Positions 16,075 to 23,036 of a stretch of DNA of 64,000 bases are shown here, one piece after another (within the stretch, counting starts at the first letter, position 1; the number at the start of each line of letters is the position of its first letter). Source of the DNA: Rhodopseudomonas palustris JSC-3b. Lineage in GTDB: Bacteria > Pseudomonadota > Alphaproteobacteria > Rhizobiales > Xanthobacteraceae. The notes beneath the pieces are model-generated. The model saw only the letters and a list, made by a program, of their open reading frames with translations. It made no database searches and had not been told where the DNA came from. A program made the position numbers and the translations under genes. The DNA lies in contig KI632513.1 in the NCBI GenBank assembly GCA_000504425.1, positions 1,047,491 through 1,111,490 on the forward strand, read 5' to 3'.

Positions 16075-18298
16075 TATCCCGATCAGGGCCGACCTCGCCG
16101 AATTCAAAAAGGCAATGAATGAAAGCACCACCGCCGCACGGGCGGCGACAAAGCAGGTGCTCAAAGAGTTCACCGACCTCAATCAGCAGCTCGGCGGGCC
16201 AATCCTATCGACACTCACGGCCAATTATACCCGCGCAGCGCTTGCGATCGCTGGCAAGTTTGCGCTTGTTGTCGGTACCCTCAAATTGATGGGCGACACC
16301 GTTCAGGTAGTTCGCGACCAGCTCAAGACAATGGTGGAGGTGGCCGAGAAATCAACGGCGCGCGGGCTGTCACCTGAGTTCTTCCAGCAGTTCATGGAAG
16401 GCGCCAAGGGCGCAAAAGATCAAGTGACGCTGTTTGAAGGTGCCCTGGCGCATGCCTTCGGCGCACTTAAGCCCATGCTCAACCCGGATTGGTCCGTTTG
16501 GGATCAGGGCGTGACGAAGATCAGCGCCGTTGAGCAGGAAATGCGCGGGCTTCGCGAACTGTTCACGACCGATCAGGCATCGTCCGGCCTCGATATGTTT
16601 CGCAAGGCCGAAACCAATGATCAGCGGATCATTGCCGTTCTTACGTATATGCAGCAGCTTGAGGCGATCGGGCATCGCGTCGCGGCGCTCGACCTTGCGG
16701 ACAAGCTTTTCGGAACAGCGTTCACGGACCAGATCAGGACCGGGAAGCAGTCGATTGACGATCTGCTTACCAGCGTCAAAACTCGTTCCGAGACGATGTT
16801 CAGCAACGCGGCTGTTCAGCGCGCCAAGGAGCTCGACGATCAGCTTAAAGAGGCTTGGCGAACGGTCGATAAGAACCTTCACCCTTCGCTTGAAGCGCTC
16901 GATTTGATCGGCATGAAGATCAAGAGCGTCTGGATCGACATCGTTAAGTTGATGGGCGAAGCGGCAAAGCTCTTGCCGGGCATCCCGACCAGCGGCACGG
17001 CACCGAACGACATTGTGCAGAGCAGGGCGGAGGAAAGCCGCCTGCAAGGTCGGTTGCGCGATCAGGGCCTAACGCCCCTGCAACGCTCTGGCCTCGAAGC
17101 GCAGTTACGGGAAGTTCAGAGCAGATTGGCGCAGGCCGAAGCGTCTCAGGTCCCGATGGCGCCGGCTCCGGAAAACATCAACGTTGCCGGTTCCGAGCCC
17201 GTGCCGCTGCCACAGCGACGCCCGGACAATATCCAAAAGCCGACCGAAACGGCGCCAGCGCTTCGCGATCGGGTTCAGGCAGGTGTCGATGCGATCGAAA
17301 AGCGGACCGCAGCAATCGAGGCTGAAACCGCATCGCTTGGCTTGAATGCCGCCGCGCAGGAACGGGCAAAGGTCGCCGCATCTCTGTTCGCGACGGCTCG
17401 ACAGTTCAACAAGGAAGCTGGTCTTGGCGAAAACGTCGTCACCGAACAGCAGCGCCAGCGTATCGAGGAAGTGGCGAGTGCCTATGAGAAGGCCGCGCAG
17501 GGCCTTGAGAAGATGCGCGTTCGCAAGGAAGCCGCGTTTGGGCGTGGCACCGCTTTGTTGTCGTCGCAAGATGCGGCGATTGCCCAACAACTGCGCGGCC
17601 TTTACGGCGACGACATCCCGGCGGCGCTATCAAGCAGCGAAGCCGCAACGATGCGGCTGAACGAATCCTTGAAATCGATTGCCGGGACCATGGAAGGCAG
17701 CATGACGACGGCGTTCGCCGACATGCTGGACGGTACGAAGTCTGTTTCGCAGGGCTTCGCCGATATGAGCCGCGTCATCATTCGCGCTCTAGAAGAAGCC
17801 CTTATCAAGGCCGCTGTCGTCGGCCCGATCATGCGGGGGCTTTCCGGCGTGCTTGGCTTCGCAGATGGCGGCGCGGTTTCGACCATCGCGGTTGGAGACT
17901 ACCAGATGCCCAAGTTTGCTACCGGGGGCGTCATCTCAGGGCCGGGCACAGGTCGATCAGATTCAATCCTCGCGCGCGTCTCGAATGGGGAATTCATCGT
18001 GAACGCCGCCGCGACGGCGAAGCACCTTCCGATCTTGAAGGCGATCAATGACAACGCGCTGCCCCGGTTCGCCGATGGCGGCGCGGTTGCTGGAGCCGCT
18101 CAGTCGATCGGCGGCGTGGTCAATGCACCGACTATTGCACCAACCTTCAACGTCAGCGTTCAGGGTAATCCGGGCGCGAGCAAGGAAGATCACGCCAAGA
18201 TGGGCGAGACCATCGCGAAGGCCGCAGAACACTCGCTGAGGCAGATGATTGCTCGGGAGCTGCGGGCGCAAATGCGTCCGGGCGGTATTTTAAGGTGA
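16055..18298 (+). CDS. Tail tape measure protein
   Basis: A 747-residue protein that sets tail length and is ejected with DNA. N-terminal IPIRADLAEFKKAMNESTT and a long coiled helical middle (about 330-500) lead to the conserved C-terminal block: FADMLDGTKSVSQGFADMSR, hydrophobic ALIKAAVVGPIMRGLSGVLG, then FATGGVISGPGTGRSDSI and RVSNGEFIVNAAATAKHLP. ATG 16055 with AAGG upstream is preferred over TTG 16052. A full-length tape measure implies a siphovirus-type tail of moderate length, yet a tail-tube gene is not recognisable. Last gene of the morphogenesis run. Confidence 0.88.
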   Translation: MTVPALNIPIRADLAEFKKAMNESTTAARAATKQVLKEFTDLNQQLGGPILSTLTANYTRAALAIAGKFALVVGTLKLMGDTVQVVRDQLKTMVEVAEKSTARGLSPEFFQQFMEGAKGAKDQVTLFEGALAHAFGALKPMLNPDWSVWDQGVTKISAVEQEMRGLRELFTTDQASSGLDMFRKAETNDQRIIAVLTYMQQLEAIGHRVAALDLADKLFGTAFTDQIRTGKQSIDDLLTSVKTRSETMFSNAAVQRAKELDDQLKEAWRTVDKNLHPSLEALDLIGMKIKSVWIDIVKLMGEAAKLLPGIPTSGTAPNDIVQSRAEESRLQGRLRDQGLTPLQRSGLEAQLREVQSRLAQAEASQVPMAPAPENINVAGSEPVPLPQRRPDNIQKPTETAPALRDRVQAGVDAIEKRTAAIEAETASLGLNAAAQERAKVAASLFATARQFNKEAGLGENVVTEQQRQRIEEVASAYEKAAQGLEKMRVRKEAAFGRGTALLSSQDAAIAQQLRGLYGDDIPAALSSSEAATMRLNESLKSIAGTMEGSMTTAFADMLDGTKSVSQGFADMSRVIIRALEEALIKAAVVGPIMRGLSGVLGFADGGAVSTIAVGDYQMPKFATGGVISGPGTGRSDSILARVSNGEFIVNAAATAKHLPILKAINDNALPRFADGGAVAGAAQSIGGVVNAPTIAPTFNVSVQGNPGASKEDHAKMGETIAKAAEHSLRQMIARELRAQMRPGGILR

Positions 18299-18337
18299 CA
18301 TTACGTAGCGCGGCGACCTCGCCGCTATATTAAAAAA

Positions 18338-18366
18338 AGATGGGCGCGTTCGCGGCGCGCCCATCT
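18338..18366 (-). terminator. Intrinsic terminator for minus-strand transcription
   Basis: AGATGGGCGCG pairs with CGCGCCCATCT (11 bp, 7-base loop). The A-run at 18332-18338 becomes a T7 run after the stem on the minus strand, so the terminator faces leftward transcripts. No minus-strand gene lies between here and the integrase stop at 20787. It may stop integrase read-through or an antisense RNA from entering the morphogenesis genes. Confidence 0.7.
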
Positions 18367-18389
18367 ACACAGCAGGAGTTAGAAGGTCG

Positions 18390-19586
18390 ATGCCGTCGAA
18401 CACTTCCACCAATTATTATAGTGCCATTGGCACAGAAGTTCAGGCCAATTCTGAAAAAAATTCTGCGCCCGCAGCCGAGACGATCAACGAGCTTCTATCT
18501 GATCTAGCGATCGATAATGGCGAACTCGACTCCGGCTTCACCGAAGAAGACGCGATCGCGCAACTGGACGCGCTTGATCTGACCGCGATCGAATCGTCAG
18601 GTAGCGAAACGCCGCCTCAAACGATCGATGTGGCCGAGCAACCGCGGACTGTCCGTCCGAATATCGATAGCGACGAGCCCTTCGATTGCAACGACCCGCT
18701 CAATCGCGCGCTGAATTTCGCGTATTACGGCCGGACCGATGTTACGGCGCCAACTCAATGCGAACCGGCTGCGGCGGTCGAAATCGATGAACTACCCCTC
18801 GATGGCGACGGCGAGGGGCTAGGGGCGGTTGATCGGGCTGCGCCGACGCAAGGCGTCGCCACGGCTGAAATTCTGTCGCTGGATTCGCCGGTAGTCGTTG
18901 CACAACGTAAGCCGTTTAAGGCGGCTTCGGGGCACAAACTCGGTTCAGATGATCCAACGGCCGAGCTTGGCAAGAACACTGATATTCGACGGGCAATCCT
19001 GCTCAAGCAGGCCGAAACTAAGCCGTTGTACGCCAAGCATGTTTATCTGGCGGATTGGTGGGAAGCCGACGCCCTGAACCAGCTTCGCGGCGCGACTACC
19101 CCGGAACAGCGCGCGGAAGCGCTTGGGATCGATTGCAACAAGCTGGCGGTCTTTGACCAGCTTGTTGCGGCCCTTGAGCGAGGACCCTGGAAACAGTGCG
19201 CGGATTTTTGGCGAGGCATCCGGCCGCTGTTGCAACAGCCGACCGTTCTCCGCGGTCGGATCACGGATAAGGGGCACATCGTTCCAATCAATGACTTGTG
19301 CGCGGCGAGCGGGATCAGCACCCGAACCTTCCGCCGTCGACTCGCCAAGAACAAGAACGGGACACTCGCCGAATTAACGGCGCCTCCGCGATCCGGACAC
19401 TCGCCGAATTTTATCATCCACAACGGCGAGCGCTTCACCCCGGACCAGTTCGCCCGCCGCTTTGAAATCCCGAGGGCTCAGGCGAGGGAAGGCGCGGCAA
19501 AGGGGCTGACCGGAGAGGAAATCTTAGCCGTGCCCCGGAAGCCTCGGGGGCGGCCGCGAGGATCGGCTAGGAAGCCCGCTGATTGA
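18390..19586 (+). CDS. Element protein with helix-turn-helix-like region and AT-hook-like tail
   Basis: A 398-residue protein not matched to a family. Residues 1-185 are acidic, Ser/Thr/Pro/Asp-rich and probably disordered. Residues about 195-300 are helical (VYLADWWEADALNQLRG, CADFWRGIRPLLQQ). Then come NDLCAASGISTRTFRRRLAK, a helix-turn-helix-like segment, a second DQFARRFEIPRAQAREGAAKG, and a C-terminal RKPRGRPRGSARK, which resembles an AT-hook. It is 91 bp after the tape measure with AGGAG before ATG. Two copies of the element's 16-bp repeat lie inside its 3' end in different frames. It may be an initiator, regulator or partition protein for the adjacent repeats. This is inferred. Confidence 0.72.
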   Translation: MPSNTSTNYYSAIGTEVQANSEKNSAPAAETINELLSDLAIDNGELDSGFTEEDAIAQLDALDLTAIESSGSETPPQTIDVAEQPRTVRPNIDSDEPFDCNDPLNRALNFAYYGRTDVTAPTQCEPAAAVEIDELPLDGDGEGLGAVDRAAPTQGVATAEILSLDSPVVVAQRKPFKAASGHKLGSDDPTAELGKNTDIRRAILLKQAETKPLYAKHVYLADWWEADALNQLRGATTPEQRAEALGIDCNKLAVFDQLVAALERGPWKQCADFWRGIRPLLQQPTVLRGRITDKGHIVPINDLCAASGISTRTFRRRLAKNKNGTLAELTAPPRSGHSPNFIIHNGERFTPDQFARRFEIPRAQAREGAAKGLTGEEILAVPRKPRGRPRGSARKPAD

Positions 19587-19943
19587 TTTTCTTTGACCGG
19601 GAGGGCTTCCACACCGGGAAGTCTCTTGAGCGTATCAGCGAGCTTCCTAGCCGGAGAAAATTCGGCGAGTGTCCATTTCTTCGATTGTTTTTGAAATCAA
19701 TCAGAGAATGAAGAAAGAGAAGAATATAAAAATATAGGGAAAACGGACACTCGCCGAATTAATTTGCCCTCTTTTCCATGATCAGGATACCGCCGGCCCA
19801 CTATTCTGCCGGCTCGGAAAAATTCGGCGAGTGTCCCTTTTGATCGGGTGGACACTCGCCGAATTTCTCTCCGGACACTCGCCGAATTTCCATCGAATTA
19901 AATCGGCGAGTGTCCCGTTTTCATGCTGGACACTCGCCGAATT
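19360..19943. repeat. Nine-copy 16-bp repeat cluster (iteron/operator-like)
   Basis: The unit is GGACACTCGCCGAATT. Plus-orientation copies: 19360-19375, 19395-19410, 19745-19760, 19850-19865, 19873-19888 and 19928-19943. Minus-orientation copies: 19659-19674, 19821-19836 and 19900-19915 (one mismatch). All but the last named are identical. The pair 19821/19850 makes a perfect 16-bp stem with a 13-base loop; 19873/19900 and 19900/19928 make near-perfect stems with 11- and 12-base loops. Two copies lie within the upstream gene in different reading frames, so selection acts on DNA rather than protein. Consistent with binding sites for a sequence-specific protein; not a CRISPR array (too short, irregular, both orientations). 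Confidence 0.92.
19681..19744. other. AT-rich tract within the repeat cluster (possible DNA unwinding element)
   Basis: About 64 bases made mostly of A and T (for example AAGAATATAAAAATATAGGG), flanked by an inverted repeat copy at 19659 and a direct copy at 19745, in a GC-rich replicon. A second AT-rich stretch with a TCAGT/ACTGA inverted repeat is at 19991-20040. An AT-rich tract beside iterons is the layout of many plasmid and phage origins. That use is inferred; no DnaA box was seen. Confidence 0.45.
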
Positions 19944-20097
19944 ACGGTGAGGGTCGGAAATGGGAGCGGTTCGGCAGGAAGTTATACCTAATCAGTCAAT
20001 ACTGACTTACTTAAGTTATTGATATTTAGAAAGAATATCTCTTGATGGGGGCGCCCGGCCGTGAGAGTCTGCGGTCATTGAAACCGCAAGAGGTGCG

Positions 20098-20409
20098 ATG
20101 ATGCCTTTCACCCAAATTCTTCCGGACCAAACCTTCGACCGTCTCGTTGCCGGTCGCGTCGATGCTGTTCTGAACGCCTTCGGTGCCATCCGGCCGTCCG
20201 AATTCCTGCGCCACCAGATCGAAGCCGAGATTGTGCAAGCGATTGTTTGCGAGCGCGGGATTGCCCCGGAGTCGAGCCGGAAGTTGGACGTTGATGAAGC
20301 TAAGCCGGAAGCCGAGTTCTTGGAGGACCCGCACGGCCACAAGTCTGAATCCGAAGCGCGCTTCATCAGCGAGGAAGAGGATCGCAATCCGTCGGGCGTG
20401 ATCCGGTAG
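20098..20409 (+). CDS. Small element protein, unknown function
   Basis: A 103-residue acidic protein. The N-terminal half has PFTQILPDQTFDRLVAGRVDAVLNAFG, a possible helical part, then RPSEFLRHQIEAEIVQAI; the C-terminal 45 residues are charged and probably unstructured. AGAGGTG lies before tandem ATGs at 20098 and 20101. It follows the repeat cluster and may depend on it for transcription. An overlapping minus-strand frame is thought to be a shadow. No family recognised. Confidence 0.55.
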   Translation: MMPFTQILPDQTFDRLVAGRVDAVLNAFGAIRPSEFLRHQIEAEIVQAIVCERGIAPESSRKLDVDEAKPEAEFLEDPHGHKSESEARFISEEEDRNPSGVIR

Positions 20410-20531
20410 CGTCTACGCGCGCAACAAGTAAGGGCGCGGTATGGATCGCGCCCAACACTTGCATAAAATTCAGACTCTCGCTTAAGTTGATCGGGAGCGC
20501 CCTGATCCGGGCAAGAGTCTGGAATGCCCCT

Positions 20532-20753
20532 ATGCGACTGTCCGTTCTCCTCCCCGCCCTTATTCTCGCAGGCTGTGCAACTCAATCCGCGGTCGAACCG
20601 CCGATCGTCGATATGCGCGGCGTTGATGCGCAGCGCTACGCCGATGATCTCGCCGAGTGCACCGCGACCGTGTCGAAGGTGTTTGGTGTTGGTCAGCCAA
20701 TCTCTGACTGTCTGGAGCGGCGCGGCTACAAAGTGCTGATCAGAAAGACATGA
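20532..20753 (+). CDS. Small lipoprotein carried by the element
   Basis: A 73-residue protein with a lipoprotein signal peptide: MRLSVLLPALILAGC, with the lipobox cysteine at residue 15. The mature part has VDMRGVDAQRYADDLAEC and ends SDCLERRGYKVL, resembling small alphaproteobacterial lipoproteins of the glycine-zipper group but without the glycine zipper. It could be a spanin-like (Rz1) or cell-envelope protein, but no partner gene or endolysin is seen. Confidence 0.65.
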   Translation: MRLSVLLPALILAGCATQSAVEPPIVDMRGVDAQRYADDLAECTATVSKVFGVGQPISDCLERRGYKVLIRKT

Positions 20754-20786
20754 TAATCGGACGGTCTGCACCGCTATCATTGGGGC

Positions 20787-22592
20787 TTATTTGATCGTGA
20801 CGGACGGATAAGAGATCGCCTCAATCATCTTGACCCGTTCACTCAGGATGCCTTGCGGCATAATGCCGTAGCGCCCGGTTGTGCTGCTCTTGGTGTGACC
20901 GATCAACGGTCCGAACTGTTCGTCAAGATAGCCGGCACGGCGGAAAGCGTCTGCGGCGCTATGCCGGAACGAATGAAAGTTCGTTGTCTTATCGACCTTG
21001 ACGCCGATCTTGCGAAAATACCCGTTGAAAAACCGCGACGGGAAACCCGAAAAGAACCCCCGCGCGTCCGGCTTGATCTCCGGGAATAGCTGAACTTCGC
21101 CACGTTCAGCCATTGCCTTGTGATAGTCGAGGAAGCCCAGCTTGATCAGTTCAGGATGAACCGGAACGACGCGCTGCGAACCTTCGGTCTTGGTCGATTT
21201 CAGAGCGGACCCTTCGCGCGTGATGTGCATGATCCAAACGCCATGTAGTTCGCGAACGTCCGCAACCAACAACTGCGCCAGCTCGCCAAGCCGGGCGCCG
21301 CTGTAGAGCGCCAGCCATGGCAACCAGTAACGCCAATCGCGAATTCGGACATTGCCGGGCAGGTGTTCACGGTCATCGCCCTGACACGTTCCGAACAGCG
21401 GTGAATCGAAAATGGCCCGCAACTGGTCATCCGTGAACGGAAAGCGGTTGCGCTTGCGCTTGTCGATTGCCAAGAACATGCCCTGGGTGGGGTCTTGGTC
21501 GATATATTCGTTGTTCGCGAGCCACTGGCAGAAACCCGCTATCGCGCTGAGATACTTGTTCTGCGTGTTCTGCGCGATCGTCGGTCGCTTCAAGGTCTCG
21601 TTGGCCTCAACAATCTTGTTGAAGTCCATGCCCTGAAATTCCTTCACCTTGGTCGCCTTGATCGGCCACTTGGCGAGCTTGTGCTTCCAATCGCGAACAG
21701 CCTTCCGGGTGATTGCTGAGACGTGCGTTGTCTGGCCGATGAATTCGGCGAACCATTGCACGATGATGCGGTTTTGCGTCCATGTGTCAGGGGTGACCGA
21801 ACCCTGTTTTTCGACCTCGAACTTTGCGTAGAGTTCAAGGATCGTCTCGCCGGGCGCAGCGATCTTGTGTCCCCGCGTCGGATCAGGCGGCGTCACCAGC
21901 GGATCAGCGGGCTTCCCTGCGAAATTGCCGGCGTCGCGCTCAAGGGTGCGCTCTAATCCTTCGATCTGAGCCCGCTGCAAGCGCTGGCAGATATCCCGGT
22001 AAACCGGCGAGCCTTTAGGCGCCAAATAGCCTTCACGGCGAATCAGGTCGTCTGCGGCCCATGCGATAAGGGCTGTCTCGCCGCTCGCCAAATGCTTGCG
22101 CAACTCGGCCAAAAGAACGAGGCGCCGTTCGCGGTCCATCTTTGCCGCGTCCCGCATCAACCTGACATCGAGACCGGCACTCAACTGCACCAGCGGATCG
22201 TCTGACCAAGGCACCCGACCGGCTTCGATGTCCTGCACCAGTTTCTGGGTGGCCGCTTCAATCTCGGCTTGCGTGGGGTATGCGGCCCGAGCCTTCTGGT
22301 CCGCATCAATTGTGCGCTCGTAATGTTCCCAAACGGCCTTGCCGAGATCGTTGGAGGTTGGTTCGCGGAGACGGCGCAGGGTCTCAAATTCGGCATTCCA
22401 GCCTGCCAGGACGGGCAGGGCTTTAGCGCCCGCTTCCTTCGGATCGCGCGTGCCCAGCGACTTCCAAAGCTCAGCTTTAAATCGTCCCGGATGCTTAGTC
22501 GGGTAGTGCGGTTGAAGGTCAGAAGGGATGCTGATTCGGGCGTAATACATCGCAGAACCGGGGCGGCGCTGGACGTTTGTTCGGAGGGCCAT
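20787..22592 (-). CDS. Tyrosine recombinase (site-specific integrase)
   Basis: Catalyses integration into tRNA-Pro. 601 residues from ATG 22592, longer than lambda Int. The N-terminal part (YYARISIPSDLQPHYP) is of the DUF6538 type found in long proteobacterial integrases. The middle SAM-like core-binding domain is about 230-340. The catalytic domain has YSGARLGELAQL (Arg), FHSFRHSAADAF (His-x-x-Arg), LIGHTKSSTTGRYG (His and nucleophile Tyr). All catalytic residues look intact. It points away from attR, which is 116 bp from its start. A TTG 21 bases upstream is an alternative start. Confidence 0.95.
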   Translation of the reverse strand: MALRTNVQRRPGSAMYYARISIPSDLQPHYPTKHPGRFKAELWKSLGTRDPKEAGAKALPVLAGWNAEFETLRRLREPTSNDLGKAVWEHYERTIDADQKARAAYPTQAEIEAATQKLVQDIEAGRVPWSDDPLVQLSAGLDVRLMRDAAKMDRERRLVLLAELRKHLASGETALIAWAADDLIRREGYLAPKGSPVYRDICQRLQRAQIEGLERTLERDAGNFAGKPADPLVTPPDPTRGHKIAAPGETILELYAKFEVEKQGSVTPDTWTQNRIIVQWFAEFIGQTTHVSAITRKAVRDWKHKLAKWPIKATKVKEFQGMDFNKIVEANETLKRPTIAQNTQNKYLSAIAGFCQWLANNEYIDQDPTQGMFLAIDKRKRNRFPFTDDQLRAIFDSPLFGTCQGDDREHLPGNVRIRDWRYWLPWLALYSGARLGELAQLLVADVRELHGVWIMHITREGSALKSTKTEGSQRVVPVHPELIKLGFLDYHKAMAERGEVQLFPEIKPDARGFFSGFPSRFFNGYFRKIGVKVDKTTNFHSFRHSAADAFRRAGYLDEQFGPLIGHTKSSTTGRYGIMPQGILSERVKMIEAISYPSVTIK

Positions 22593-22613
22593 GCGAACTA
22601 ACCTGTAAGTCAA

Positions 22614-22626
22614 ATCCGTAACAGTT
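22614..22626 (+). promoter_or_regulatory. Candidate integrase arm-type site, right
   Basis: AATCCGTAACAGT, an exact direct repeat of 5555-5567. It lies between the integrase start and attR, so binding here could also repress the integrase promoter. Inferred. Confidence 0.55.
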
Positions 22627-22707
22627 TGCCGTACAAATTACGGTCGGAACCCATTGAATCGCAAGCATTTATTGTTTTTACTAGGTTTTTGGTAGGGGCA
22701 ATTAGCT

Positions 22708-22727
22708 TCCAGCTGCCCCGACCATTT
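22708..22727 (+). repeat. attR core (20 bp)
   Basis: Identical to 5476-5495, the tRNA-Pro 3' end plus three bases after CCA. It marks the right end of the element. Host sequence resumes here; 22728-23036 holds no gene I can support, only the upstream region of the next gene. Confidence 0.95.
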
Positions 22728-23036
22728 TCACGCCTTCTGATTGCCGGCATCGCCGTTTTCGCCCCTTCGGCGAATGCTCTCACAACCGTTGAGAACCTGC
22801 GCCGCCGACCGGCTGTTTGATTCAAAGCAATTTCGTCCGGCTGGTCGCTGGATATGTCAGGGGCCTTCGCGCTGAGAGGAAAGCCACTGACCGCGCATCG
22901 GGGGGCTGCCGGATGTGGCGGCTGTCGGCCGCTGTCACTGCGGCCCTGATGCGACCCGGCGGTTCTTCCCGACATCCGAGACGGCAAACGAGGCATAGCC
23001 CTGCGTGCGCAGCCGCGCGGGCGCAAGGAGACCCAT

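Larger units (their letters stand above)
5476..22727. mobile_element. Integrated mini-prophage or phage-satellite-like element in tRNA-Pro
   Basis: A block of about 17.25 kb bounded by identical 20-bp copies of the tRNA-Pro 3' end, with a tyrosine integrase next to the right copy. Nearly everything else is HK97-type virion morphogenesis, packed in overlapping plus-strand genes from 5.7 to 18.3 kb. I recognise portal, prohead protease, major capsid, connector, closure, gp10-type, DUF3168, TerS, TerL, HNH, tape measure and lambda-I-like proteins. I do not recognise a tail tube, a J-type tail protein, endolysin/holin, repressor, excisionase or replication protein. It may be a defective prophage, a capsid-encoding satellite or a domesticated particle. 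Long intact frames argue against simple decay. Confidence 0.93.

Noticed and set aside
16430-16880. SOS boxes inside the element (GAAC...GAAC pairs near 6445 and 16860)
   Set aside because: The spacers are 8-9 bases rather than 7 and both lie inside genes.
19360-19943. CRISPR array
   Set aside because: Repeats are only 16 bp, occur in both orientations with irregular spacing (7 to about 250 bases), and no cas gene is present.
20016-20780. Minus-strand frame of 254 codons over the small element genes
   Set aside because: It has no recognisable domain and overlaps two plus-strand genes with better ribosome sites and a clear lipobox.
5476-22727. Gene transfer agent of the RcGTA type
   Set aside because: Some proteins resemble GTA families, but the gene order differs, an integrase and att sites are present, and many RcGTA tail-tip genes are absent.
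5476-22727. Complete temperate phage
   Set aside because: No repressor, replication, lysis, tail-tube or J-type gene could be recognised and the total length is only about 17 kb.
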